DNA of 41,120 nucleotides from Burkholderiaceae bacterium (GTDB taxonomy: Bacteria > Pseudomonadota > Gammaproteobacteria > Burkholderiales > Burkholderiaceae_C): NCBI GenBank assembly GCA_004323695.1, contig SCRU01000011.1:1-41120 (forward strand), given 5' to 3'. Below, in pieces: positions 1-10,410 of the stretch. The position numbers and the translations under genes were made by a program. Every line of letters begins with the position of its first letter. Positions within the stretch are counted from its first letter, which is position 1. Below the pieces are notes generated by a model. The model saw nothing but the letters and a program-made list of their open reading frames with translations, was not told where the DNA came from and ran no database searches.

Positions 1-2682
<2,682 letters not shown>

Positions 2683-2692
2683 GACGCAGCCT

Positions 2693-4024
2693 TCAGGCGT
2701 AAATGCCGTGCAGGAACCAGCGCACTTCGGCCCGGGCGGATGCAGGTGCCAGCCGCTCGCGGTAAATCCACAGCAGGCTGGCCTGTTCGCTCTGCGCGAT
2801 GAAGTAGTCGCGCACGGCCGCGCTGCTTGCGGCGTCAAACCCCCACCAGCCGGCCTCCAGCCGCTGCGGTCCGGCCAGCAAAAGCAGCGGCCCCTGATGT
2901 TGCGGGCGCTCGCCCTGCACCGCCAGGCGCAGCGGCTCGCGCAGCAGCCAGGTCGGGTACAGCGCCCCGTCTTGCAGGTCATTTATGCCTGAAGCCCTTG
3001 TCGGATCTACACGATTAGCTATTTTTTTAAGAGCATCCTGCGCCGCGACCCGGTTTTGCATCTGCTCGGGCCGGTGATCGGCCAGCGGCTGGAGGCAAAC
3101 CACCTGTTGCGCACCCAGCCGCGCACTCAGGCGCTCCACCAGCTGCTGCAGGCTATCCCCTGGCGTGCGCTCGGCGGGCAGCAGACTGGCGCTGGCCGTG
3201 ACCAGGCTGGCAGTCTCCAGCGAGCGCAGCCGCAGGCTGTGCACCGGCGCCGGCAAGGTGAGGCGCGCCAGGTGCTCGGCCATGAGACGGCCCAAGTGCG
3301 TCATGTCCTGCGTGGGCTCGGCCGTGCGAATCACGAGTTGCTCCTCGGCTGGCACGGCGACGCCGTTGACGCGCCGCGCGTCAAACGACCAGACCAGCTC
3401 CAGCGCCAGCGCGCCGCGGTGCCGCGCCTGCAGCCAGGCGCGCAGCCGGCCCAGCAGGCGCTGCGCACCGAACATCAGCGCCGGCGATGCGTCCACCAGC
3501 GCGGGCAGCTCGCACTTGAGATCAAAGACCTCGGGCAAGGTCAGCCAGTCATGGCTCTCGGGCTGGCTGCCATACGCGGCATCAAGCGCTTGGAGCAAAG
3601 GAGCGCCGAAGCGCCGCGCCACTCCGCCGCGCGGCAGCGCCCGCAACTGGCCCCAGCGCTGGCAACCGAGCCGCGTTAGCGTGTGCAGGTGAGGCCGCGC
3701 CGCGCCCAGCGTGGCCAGGGGCAGGTCATCGGGCACATGGCGCGGCACGCCCTGCCCCTGTGCCGCCAGCCGCAACAAGGCAATAGCTATCAAAGATGTA
3801 GCGCCTTGCTCATAAATGGCAAGGGCTGGAGCCTCATTTTCCTTGCAAAATCGGGCCAGCAAGCGATCCCGGCCGCCCCACAGGCGCTCGCTGCCCGAGA
3901 CCTCCAGCAGCACGGCCTCGTCCACCAGCACCACGCGCGGCGTGAACTGCAGCGCCCACCAGCCCAGCGCGGTGGCGTCCGGCGGCTGGCCCTCAGGCCG
4001 CGGCAGCAACGCGATCCAGTGCAT
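2693..4024 (-). CDS. imuB: ImuB, Y-family polymerase-like SOS mutagenesis protein
   Basis: Non-catalytic Y-family polymerase homologue that links ImuA and DnaE2 and recruits them to the beta clamp (known for the family). The product is 443 residues from ATG 4024 (MHWIALLPRPEG). Recognisable stretches are GWWALQFTPRVVLVDEAVLLEVSGS near the N-terminus and the C-terminal RWFLHGIYA. A longer frame exists upstream, but ATG 4024 matches the family start and gives the usual 32-base overlap with imuA. Two AT-richer segments (3781-3852 and 2977-3035) are translated in frame and look like copies of a dispersed repeat. The second produces an unusual segment, IANRVDPTRASGIND, before the conserved LQDGALYPTWLL. 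The frame is intact across both. Confidence 0.92.
   Translation of the reverse strand: MHWIALLPRPEGQPPDATALGWWALQFTPRVVLVDEAVLLEVSGSERLWGGRDRLLARFCKENEAPALAIYEQGATSLIAIALLRLAAQGQGVPRHVPDDLPLATLGAARPHLHTLTRLGCQRWGQLRALPRGGVARRFGAPLLQALDAAYGSQPESHDWLTLPEVFDLKCELPALVDASPALMFGAQRLLGRLRAWLQARHRGALALELVWSFDARRVNGVAVPAEEQLVIRTAEPTQDMTHLGRLMAEHLARLTLPAPVHSLRLRSLETASLVTASASLLPAERTPGDSLQQLVERLSARLGAQQVVCLQPLADHRPEQMQNRVAAQDALKKIANRVDPTRASGINDLQDGALYPTWLLREPLRLAVQGERPQHQGPLLLLAGPQRLEAGWWGFDAASSAAVRDYFIAQSEQASLLWIYRERLAPASARAEVRWFLHGIYA
2977..3035 (-). repeat. AT-rich dispersed repeat copy inside imuB (C-terminal part)
   Basis: Read on the minus strand it contains AAATAGCTAATC, GTGTAG, CAAGGGCTTCAGGC and ATAAATGACC. 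This is the same order of blocks as the copy at 3781-3852 (ATAGCTATC, TGTAG, CAAGGGCTGGAGCC, ATTTTCC), but shorter in the middle. It is noticeably poorer in G+C than its surroundings and is translated in frame. Confidence 0.5.
3781..3852 (+). repeat. AT-rich dispersed repeat copy inside imuB (N-terminal part)
   Basis: The plus strand reads ATAGCTATCAAAGATGTAGC, then GCCTTGCTCATAAATGG, then CAAGGGCTGGAGCC and TCATTTTCCTTGCAAAATC. It is the best-preserved copy in the window. The intergenic copy at 11824-11892 shares its GCTAT, CATA, AAGG.CT, ATTTTC.TTG and AAATC blocks in the same order. In imuB it encodes the stretch around ENEAPALAIYEQGATSLIAI without breaking the frame. Confidence 0.55.
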
Positions 4025-4745
4025 GGCCCGACCTGAATGAAAGCACCGTGGCCATGGGTGGCGGTGAACGTCTTGCACGGCTGGCTGCGAGCAAGGCCGC
4101 CAGCCGCGGCGCGCGCGCAGGCAACAGCAGCGGCGCCGGCAGTGGCGGGCCACGGCGCTTGAAGATGTCCACCGTCATTGTCTCCAGGCCGCCGAGCCGC
4201 AAACGCAGCGAGGCGGCGGAAGACTCGTGCTGCGCCGCAACGGAACGACATACAAAAAACAGCTTGCCGCCGTCCTGCGCGGCCATGTGCAGGCGCCGCA
4301 AGGCGCTGGCACGCGCCTGCGGCAGCCAGGCCAGGACGGCGGCCGCGTCGGCGCAGCGCAAAGCCTGCTCGCAGGCCCACAGCCGTGCGGCCGGCGCGGC
4401 GACATCGATCCACAGCAGACGCTCGGACGGCAGCCCGTGCGCCGCCAGCGCCGGACCGAACGGCACATAAGGTGCCCCCACCAGCACCACCGGGCCGCTG
4501 TGCGCGCCGGCGCGCCGCGCCAGCGCCGGCAGCAGCAAGGCCCACTCATGCGCACCGGCCTGCTGCTGCAACACCTCGATCATGGCGCCCAGCGGCCAGC
4601 CACCGCCGGGCAACTGCGCGTCCAGCGCGCCATGGCCCGTGGGCACGACCCCACCATCGACCTGCCCCAACTCGGCCGCCCGCCAGACCTGCGACAGACT
4701 GGCGGGCTCGGCCGCCGGGGAAAGAAGGGAAAGCGAAGCAGCCAT
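3993..4745 (-). CDS. imuA: ImuA, RecA/SulA-like SOS mutagenesis protein
   Basis: First gene of the imuA-imuB-dnaE2 cassette; ImuA is a RecA-like accessory factor for damage-induced mutagenesis. The product is 250 residues from ATG 4745. Family-typical features are the GALDAQLPGGGWPLGAMIEVLQQQ stretch (about residues 40-65), PVVLVGAPYVPFGPALAAHGL, and the GLETMTVDIFKRRGPPL segment near residue 190. The 3' end overlaps imuB by 32 bases, which implies coupled translation. A consensus LexA box lies 25 bases upstream of the start. I see no strong Shine-Dalgarno sequence before the ATG, so the exact start is a little uncertain. Confidence 0.9.
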   Translation of the reverse strand: MAASLSLLSPAAEPASLSQVWRAAELGQVDGGVVPTGHGALDAQLPGGGWPLGAMIEVLQQQAGAHEWALLLPALARRAGAHSGPVVLVGAPYVPFGPALAAHGLPSERLLWIDVAAPAARLWACEQALRCADAAAVLAWLPQARASALRRLHMAAQDGGKLFFVCRSVAAQHESSAASLRLRLGGLETMTVDIFKRRGPPLPAPLLLPARAPRLAALLAASRARRSPPPMATVLSFRSGHALDRVAAAA

Positions 4746-4770
4746 GACAGAAAAGGGATTCAGGAGATAA

Positions 4771-4786
4771 CTGTTTATTTATACAG
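4771..4786 (-). promoter_or_regulatory. LexA (SOS) operator
   Basis: CTGTTTATTTATACAG is a full CTGT-N8-ACAG LexA box with an all-A/T centre, 25 bases upstream of the imuA start. It overlaps the -10 element of the predicted promoter, a standard repressing position. Confidence 0.92.
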
Positions 4787-4806
4787 TTTATTGAATGCCC
4801 CCGCAA
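4778..4806 (-). promoter_or_regulatory. Sigma-70 promoter of imuA-imuB-dnaE2
   Basis: Reading the minus strand, TTGCGG (4806-4801) is followed by a 17-base spacer and TATAAA (4783-4778). The -10 lies inside the LexA box, so LexA binding would block RNA polymerase. Confidence 0.6.
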
Positions 4807-4830
4807 GAGCGTCATGCATTGCACGCGCAT

Positions 4831-4860
4831 AAAAAAACAGGGCCCGCTTTCGCTGCCCTG
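4831..4860 (-). terminator. Rho-independent terminator after scoB
   Basis: On the minus strand, CAGGGC pairs with GCCCTG around a short loop (4838-4860), followed directly by seven T residues (4837-4831). It lies 40 bases after the scoB stop and ends the scoAB transcript before the imu promoter region. Confidence 0.85.
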
Positions 4861-4900
4861 CCTTGCGCCGTTCGCGCGTTGCCGCGCCGGTGCCCGCCTC

Positions 4901-5539
4901 TTACTGGATCAATCGCGCGCCAGTCTTTGCTTGCAGCGATTCCATTGTCACGCCGGGCGCCATCTCGACCACCTTCAGGCCTTGCGGCGTGACGTCGATC
5001 ACGGCCAGGTCGGTGATGATGCGGTTGATGACGCCCACGCCGGTCAGCGGCAGCGTGCACTGGGGCAGGATTTTGAGGTCCTCGGTGCCGTCCTTCTTCT
5101 TCGCCACATGCTCCATCAGCACGATCACGCGCGGCACGCCACCCACCAGGTCCATGGCGCCGCCCATGCCCTTGATCATTTTGCCGGGGATCATCCAGTT
5201 GGCAAGATCGCCCTTCTCGCTGACCTGCATCGCGCCCAGGATGGCCAGGTTGATCTTGCCGCCGCGGATCATCGCGAAGCTGTCGTGGCTGCCGAAGATC
5301 GACGAGCCGGGAATGGTGGTGACGGTCTGCTTGCCGGCGTTGATCAGATCGGCGTTGATTTCGTCCTCGGTCGGAAACGGGCCAATGCCGAGCAAACCGT
5401 TCTCGGACTGCAGCCACACCTCCTTGTCACCGGTATGGTTGGCCACCAGCGTGGGGATGCCGATACCCAGGTTGACATAAAAACCGTCTTGCAACTCCTG
5501 CGCCGCGCGCGCGGCCATCTGGTCTTGGGTCCAAGGCAT
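4901..5539 (-). CDS. scoB: 3-oxoacid CoA-transferase subunit B
   Basis: Beta subunit of a two-subunit family I CoA-transferase that moves CoA between succinyl-CoA and a 3-oxoacid (acetoacetate or 3-oxoadipate) through a glutamyl-CoA thioester. The product is 212 residues. The SENG motif gives the catalytic Glu at residue 46, and GIGIPT at 25-30 is the family glycine motif. The start at 5539 (MPWTQDQM) is chosen because it sits one base after the scoA stop (TGACATG). A rho-independent terminator follows. Acetoacetate/succinyl-CoA (ScoB) and 3-oxoadipate (PcaJ) enzymes are hard to separate by sequence. The absence of pca genes nearby favours ScoB, with moderate certainty. Confidence 0.92.
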   Translation of the reverse strand: MPWTQDQMAARAAQELQDGFYVNLGIGIPTLVANHTGDKEVWLQSENGLLGIGPFPTEDEINADLINAGKQTVTTIPGSSIFGSHDSFAMIRGGKINLAILGAMQVSEKGDLANWMIPGKMIKGMGGAMDLVGGVPRVIVLMEHVAKKKDGTEDLKILPQCTLPLTGVGVINRIITDLAVIDVTPQGLKVVEMAPGVTMESLQAKTGARLIQ

Positions 5540-5540
5540 G

Positions 5541-6248
5541 TCAGGCTCCTTTCTTTTCACTCAGGGTGCGCTTCTCGATGCGCTTTTCGGGATGGGCGTT
5601 CAGCACGATGCGATGCACGTAGATGCCCGGCAGGTGCACGTCGTCGGGCGCGAGTTCGCCCAGTTCGACTATTTTTTCGACCTCGACGATACAGACCTTG
5701 CCCGCCATCGCGCAGGCCGGGTTGAAGTTGCGCGCGGTCAGGTTGAAGCGCAGGTTGCCGCTGGTATCGGCAATCTGTGCCTTCACCAGCGCCACATCGG
5801 GCACCAGCGAGCGCTCCATCAGATAGGTGTGGCCGTCGAACTCGCGCGTTTCCTTGCCCTCGGCCACCACGGTGCCGACGCCGGTCTTGGTGAAGAAGGC
5901 CGGAATGCCCGCGCCGCCGGCGCGCAGCTTCTCGGCCAGCGTGCCCTGCGGCGTGAATTCGAGTTCGAGTTCCTTCGCAAGAAACTGGCGCTCGAATTCC
6001 TTGTTCTCGCCCACATAGCTGGAAATCATCTTCTTGATCTGATGCGTCTCCAGCAGCTTGCCCAGGCCGAAGCCGTCGACCCCCGCGTTGTTCGAGATAC
6101 AGGTCAGGTTTTTCACGCCACTGTCGTGCAGCGCCTGGATCAGCGCCTCGGGGATGCCGCACAGGCCAAAACCGCCGACCGCCAGCATCTGGCCGTCCTT
6201 GACGACGCCCTGCAGAGCCTGCGCGGCGGAGGGATAAATCTTGTTCAC
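5541..6248 (-). CDS. scoA: 3-oxoacid CoA-transferase subunit A
   Basis: Alpha subunit of the CoA-transferase, 235 residues ([16 protein letters not shown]...). The signature [10 protein letters not shown] at 25-34 matches the family's CoA-binding glycine loop, and [15 protein letters not shown] follows near residue 110. It is translated just ahead of scoB with a one-base gap, so the two subunits are made together. A clear AGGAGA ribosome site precedes the ATG. The promoter must lie in the 130-base divergent region shared with the AhpD-like gene. The likely role is ketone-body or short-chain 3-oxoacid activation for entry to central metabolism. Confidence 0.92.
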   Translation of the reverse strand: MNKIYPSAAQALQGVVKDGQMLAVGGFGLCGIPEALIQALHDSGVKNLTCISNNAGVDGFGLGKLLETHQIKKMISSYVGENKEFERQFLAKELELEFTPQGTLAEKLRAGGAGIPAFFTKTGVGTVVAEGKETREFDGHTYLMERSLVPDVALVKAQIADTSGNLRFNLTARNFNPACAMAGKVCIVEVEKIVELGELAPDDVHLPGIYVHRIVLNAHPEKRIEKRTLSEKKGA

Positions 6249-6378
6249 ACGAATCTCCTGTAAATGTTCACCCTGACAATACTACATGCAGCTGATGCAC
6301 CGCCTGGCGAAGGCACTTGGGCCGTAGGTGTAATCTCCACAGAGACCCTGTCCATATCGATCCTGAAAGGAGAACCCC

Positions 6379-6972
6379 ATGACCCCACGCTACCCGGCCC
6401 CGACGCTCGCCGACCTGCCCGAAGACATCCGCGCCAAGGTGCTGGAAGTGCAGGAAAAGGCGGGTTTCGTGCCCAACGTGTTCCTCGCACTGGCGCGCCG
6501 ACCGGCCGAGTGGCGCGCCTTTTTCGCCTACCACGACGCGCTGATGCTGAAGGAAGAAAGCGGCAACCCGAACGGTTCGTTGACCAAGGGTGACCGCGAA
6601 ATGATTGTGACCGCCACCAGCGCCGCGAACGGCTGCCTGTATTGCGTGGTGGCGCACGGCGCGCTGCTGCGCATCTACGAGAAAAAGCCGCTGGTGGCCG
6701 ACCAGGTCGCGGTGAATTACCGCAAAGCCGACATCACGCCGCGCCAGCGCGCGATGCTCGACTTCGCGATGAAGGTCTGCCAGAAATCAGACGAGGTCGA
6801 GGAGGCCGACTTCGCCGCGTTGCACGAGCACGGCTTCAGTGACGAGGATATCTGGGACATCGCTGCCATCACGGCGTTCTTCGGCCTGTCGAACCGCATC
6901 GCCAGCTTCTCCAGCATGATGCCCAACCCCGAGTTTTACCTGATGGGGCGGGTGCCCCGGCAAAAGCCGTGA
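6379..6972 (+). CDS. AhpD-like carboxymuconolactone decarboxylase-family protein (peroxidase-related)
   Basis: 197-residue protein of the CMD/AhpD superfamily. The redox motif CxxCxxxH is present as CLYCVVAH (Cys86, Cys89, His93), preceded by the LTKGDREMIVTATSAANG helix typical of peroxidase-related members. Such proteins are thiol-dependent hydroperoxidases; the substrate is unknown here. A strong AAAGGAGAA ribosome site precedes ATG 6379. It diverges from scoA. Its TGA stop directly abuts the stop codon of the convergent Mg2+ ATPase gene with no intervening base, so no terminator fits between them. Confidence 0.85.
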   Translation: MTPRYPAPTLADLPEDIRAKVLEVQEKAGFVPNVFLALARRPAEWRAFFAYHDALMLKEESGNPNGSLTKGDREMIVTATSAANGCLYCVVAHGALLRIYEKKPLVADQVAVNYRKADITPRQRAMLDFAMKVCQKSDEVEEADFAALHEHGFSDEDIWDIAAITAFFGLSNRIASFSSMMPNPEFYLMGRVPRQKP

Positions 6973-9735
6973 CTATTGCCAGCCAAAGCGGCGCATGTAA
7001 AACGCCTTCATCCACTGCGTCAGCATCATGTAGGCCAGCACGATGGCGATCATGAACGGAAAGTACAGCAGCGGCAGCGGAACCAGCTTGAAGGCTCCGG
7101 CCAGCGGGCCCATGGGCAGGAACACCCCCAGGGCCATGATGAACAGCGTCATGCCCGTGAGCGGCCAGGCGGCGCGGCTCTGAATGAAGGGCAGCTTGGG
7201 CGTGCGGATCATGTGCACGATCAGCGTCTGCGTGAGCAGCCCCACGACGAACCAGCCGGACTGGAACAGTGACTGATCCTGCAGCGTGTTGGCCTTGAAC
7301 ACATACCACATCAGGCAGAACGTGATGACGTCAAAGATGGAGCTGGTCGGGCCGAAGAACACCATGAAGCGGCCAATATCCGCGGGATTCCATTTCAGCG
7401 GCAGTCTGATCAGTTCTTCGTCCACGTTGTCGAACGGAATCGTGATCTGCGAAATGTCGTACAGCAGGTTTTGAACCAGCAGCTGCAGCGGCAGCATGGG
7501 CAGGAACGGCAGGAACGCGCTGGCGATCAGCACCGAGAACACGTTGCCGAAGTTGGAACTGGCCGTCATGCGGATGTACTTGAGCATGTTGCAGAAGGTT
7601 TTGCGCCCCTCCAGCACGCCTTCTTCGAGCACCATCAGGCTCTTCTCCAGCATGATGATGTCGGCCGCTTCTTTCGCGATATCCACCGCGCTGTCCACCG
7701 AGATGCCGATGTCGGCGGCGCGCAGCGCCGGTGCGTCGTTGATGCCGTCGCCCATGAAGCCGACCACGTGGCCGTTCGCGCGCAGCGCACGCACGATGCG
7801 CTCCTTGTTCAGCGGCGTGAGCTTGGCAAACACGTTGTAGCGCTCCACCAGCGCGGACAGCGCGGCTTCGTCCAGCGCATCGATTTGCTGGCCCAGGATC
7901 ACGGATTCGAATGCCAGCCCCACCTCGTGGCAGATCTTGGCCGTGACCAGTTCGTTGTCACCGGTGAGCACCTTGACGGTCACGCCATGCTCGGCCAGCG
8001 CCTTGAGTGCGGGCGCGGTCGACTCCTTGGGTGGATCCAGAAAGGCGATGTAGCCGATCAGCGTCAGCTCGGCCTCGTCGGCGATCGCGTAGGTCGATTT
8101 GTTCGGTGGCACCTCCTTCATCGCGACCGCAACCACGCGCAGACCCTGTTCGTTCAGATCTGCCGTCACGCTGCGCACGCGCTCCAGCATGGCGGCATCG
8201 AGCGGCAGGTTCTCGCCGCCGGCCTGCACGCGCGTGCAAATCGCCATGATTTCCTCCACCGCTCCCTTGCAGATGAGCTCGTGGTGATGGCTCTTCTCGG
8301 ACACCACGACCGACATGCGCCGGCGCTCGAAGTCGAACGGGATCTCGTCCACCTTCTGGTAATCCTGCGCCAGCTTCAATTCGGCCTGCAGGCCGGCGCG
8401 ATCGAGCACGGCGCGGTCGAGCAGGTTCTTCAGCCCGGTCTGGTAGTAGCTGTTCAGGTAGGCGTACTTGAGCACGTCGTCCGAGTCCTGGCCGAACACA
8501 TCGGTATGACGCTCCAGGAAAATCTTGTCCTGCGTCAGCGTCCCGGTCTTGTCGGTGCATAGCACGTTCATCGCGCCGAAGTTCTGGATCGCGTCCAGCC
8601 TCTTGACGATCACCTTCTTGCGTGACAGGATCACCGCGCCCTTGGCCAGGGTGGAGGTCACGATCATCGGCAGCATCTCGGGCGTGAGGCCGACCGCCAC
8701 GGACAGCGCGAACAGAAACGCCTGAGTCCAGTCGTCCTTGGTGAAGCCATTGATCAGCAGCACCACCGGCACCATCACGAGCGCGAACCGGATCAGCAGC
8801 CAGCTCACGCTGTTCACACCAGCCTCGAACGATGTCGGGGTGCGATCAGTGCCCGTGACGCGCGTGGCCAGCACGCCGAAGTAGGTGCGGTTGCCGGTAG
8901 TGACGACCACGGCGGTGGCAGAGCCCGACACCACGTTGGTGCCCATGAACAGCAGGTTGTTCATCTCCAGCGGATTGGGCGAAGCGGCGCCGCGATGCTC
9001 GGGGAACTTCTCCACTGGCAGCGATTCCCCCGTCATGGCGGCCTGGCTCACGAACAGGTCCTTGGCCTGCAGCACGCGGCAGTCCGCCGGAATCATGTCG
9101 CCCGCCGACAGCACCACCAGTTCGCCCGGCACCAGGGCCTTGATCGGCACCTCGATCCGGGTCGGCGCGCGCGCGGGCATCTGCAGGTCGAAATATCGCT
9201 GCGCCACTTCGACCACGTCGGTCGCCAGGTCGCGCCGGATCACCGTGGCCGTATTGCTCACCATCTCCTTGAGGCGCTCGGCCGCGCGGCTGGAGCGCCC
9301 CTCCTGCACGAAGCGGATCAGGGTGGAGAGCACGACCATGAGTCCGATCACGATGGCGCCCTTGTCGTCGTCCGTGAAGTAGGAGACTCCGGCCAGCACC
9401 GTGAGCAGCAGGTTGAACGGATTTCGGTAGCAGTGCCAAAGATGCTGCCACCAGCGCAGCGGCTTCTCGTGTTCCACCTCGTTCGGTCCAACACGCTCGG
9501 CAATCAGGTCGACCTCGGCGCTGGCCAGCCCCGCCTCATGCGAGTGCAGCCGCGCCAGCAGGCCGGCCGCATCATCAGCGGAGGCCTGCATCAGTTCGCG
9601 CGCCAGATCCTCGGGCACGCCGCGCGTGACGCCGGGGCCGGACAGGGAATCCAGGATCATCAGGCGCCGAAAGTGGCGCAGCGTGTGCCGGGTCTTCAGA
9701 AACGAAACAAAAAGGCTTCTGAGCAGATTGTTCAT
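6973..9735 (-). CDS. mgtA: Magnesium-translocating P-type ATPase MgtA
   Basis: P3-type cation pump of 920 residues importing Mg2+ at the inner membrane. The phosphorylation motif DKTGTLT starts at Asp395. TGES (residues about 235-240, in AAMTGESLPVEKF) is the actuator loop, and VLTGDN plus GDGINDAPALRAADIGISV are the nucleotide and hinge motifs. Hydrophobic segments surround the N-terminal core, and a cluster of C-terminal helices ends in FYMRRFGWQ. Length and motifs match MgtA/MgtB. An 89-base leader with a hairpin separates it from the upstream thioesterase gene. The ribosome site is weak (GAGAG). MgtC or a regulatory leader peptide is not evident. Confidence 0.95.
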   Translation of the reverse strand: MNNLLRSLFVSFLKTRHTLRHFRRLMILDSLSGPGVTRGVPEDLARELMQASADDAAGLLARLHSHEAGLASAEVDLIAERVGPNEVEHEKPLRWWQHLWHCYRNPFNLLLTVLAGVSYFTDDDKGAIVIGLMVVLSTLIRFVQEGRSSRAAERLKEMVSNTATVIRRDLATDVVEVAQRYFDLQMPARAPTRIEVPIKALVPGELVVLSAGDMIPADCRVLQAKDLFVSQAAMTGESLPVEKFPEHRGAASPNPLEMNNLLFMGTNVVSGSATAVVVTTGNRTYFGVLATRVTGTDRTPTSFEAGVNSVSWLLIRFALVMVPVVLLINGFTKDDWTQAFLFALSVAVGLTPEMLPMIVTSTLAKGAVILSRKKVIVKRLDAIQNFGAMNVLCTDKTGTLTQDKIFLERHTDVFGQDSDDVLKYAYLNSYYQTGLKNLLDRAVLDRAGLQAELKLAQDYQKVDEIPFDFERRRMSVVVSEKSHHHELICKGAVEEIMAICTRVQAGGENLPLDAAMLERVRSVTADLNEQGLRVVAVAMKEVPPNKSTYAIADEAELTLIGYIAFLDPPKESTAPALKALAEHGVTVKVLTGDNELVTAKICHEVGLAFESVILGQQIDALDEAALSALVERYNVFAKLTPLNKERIVRALRANGHVVGFMGDGINDAPALRAADIGISVDSAVDIAKEAADIIMLEKSLMVLEEGVLEGRKTFCNMLKYIRMTASSNFGNVFSVLIASAFLPFLPMLPLQLLVQNLLYDISQITIPFDNVDEELIRLPLKWNPADIGRFMVFFGPTSSIFDVITFCLMWYVFKANTLQDQSLFQSGWFVVGLLTQTLIVHMIRTPKLPFIQSRAAWPLTGMTLFIMALGVFLPMGPLAGAFKLVPLPLLYFPFMIAIVLAYMMLTQWMKAFYMRRFGWQ

Positions 9736-9762
9736 GCCGTGGCTCTCGTCACTCGAGATCGA

Positions 9763-9781
9763 TGCGCCGAAACGAGGCGCA
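9763..9781 (-). other. Hairpin in the mgtA leader
   Basis: TGCGCC and GGCGCA form a perfect 6-bp stem with a 7-base loop, 27 bases upstream of the mgtA start. It could end the thioesterase transcript or act in the mgtA leader. It lacks a T run and I do not recognise a known Mg2+ riboswitch here. Confidence 0.35.
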
Positions 9782-9824
9782 GATCAGGTCATTGGATTAC
9801 AAATTCATGGCAACGGTGTGACGC

Positions 9825-10244
9825 TCAACTGACGATCTCGCGCAGCCAGTCCGGCAGCGGCTGCGCCTTCTGCTGCTTGAAATCGACCCAGCAAGTCGTG
9901 GCGCCGCCGGCGGCGTGAATCACGCCCGGCATGTCGGTGCGCTCCATGGTGGCCCAGCTCTCGAACGTGGTGCGCGCCGGATCACTGACGTACATCTTCA
10001 GCAGCACGTCGCCCGGATAGACCAGTTGCCGGTAGAAATTGCAGAACGCGTTCACGATCACGATGCCTTGGCCGGACGGGTCCGGCTCGCAGCCGAGCGA
10101 GCGGAACCAGTCGATGCGCGCCGTCTCCAGAAAGCGGAAGTAGCTCCCGTTGTTCAGATGCCCCATGGCGTCCATGTCACCCCAGCGGATCGGGATCTGC
10201 ATTTGGAACACGAGCTTTTTGACCTGCGGAATTTCGATTTTCAT
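9825..10244 (-). CDS. Acyl-CoA thioesterase, 4HBT hot-dog fold (YbgC/FadM-like)
   Basis: 139-residue single hot-dog-domain thioesterase. The 4HBT signature is visible at the N-terminus: FQMQIPIRWGDMDAMGHLNNGSYFRFLETAR, where the Asp of WGDMDAMGH is the usual active-site residue. ATG 10244 (MKIEIPQVKK) is chosen over an in-frame ATG at 10298 because it has a GGGGAAG ribosome site and the family-like start. It is divergent from rbsK and lies upstream of mgtA on the same strand. It presumably hydrolyses an acyl-CoA thioester in the cytoplasm. The substrate cannot be read from the sequence, and a functional link to mgtA is not evident. Confidence 0.85.
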   Translation of the reverse strand: MKIEIPQVKKLVFQMQIPIRWGDMDAMGHLNNGSYFRFLETARIDWFRSLGCEPDPSGQGIVIVNAFCNFYRQLVYPGDVLLKMYVSDPARTTFESWATMERTDMPGVIHAAGGATTCWVDFKQQKAQPLPDWLREIVS

Positions 10245-10410
10245 GGCTTCCCCGTAAATGGGAGAAAGCATACCCAGAATCCAGACAGCGGATCGCAATC
10301 ACCGGATCGCCTGCCAGCCCTCGCACCCTCATCTTGCCATGGTGATCATGCACAATGGCGTCCCTGCGTGCCGATATCGCCTGTCCTAACATTTATCCCA
10401 CGGTCCCCCA

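Noticed and set aside
4227-4832. Plus-strand frames across the imuA region
   Set aside because: Shadow frames over imuA; the downstream part crosses the LexA box and terminator region and has no domain.
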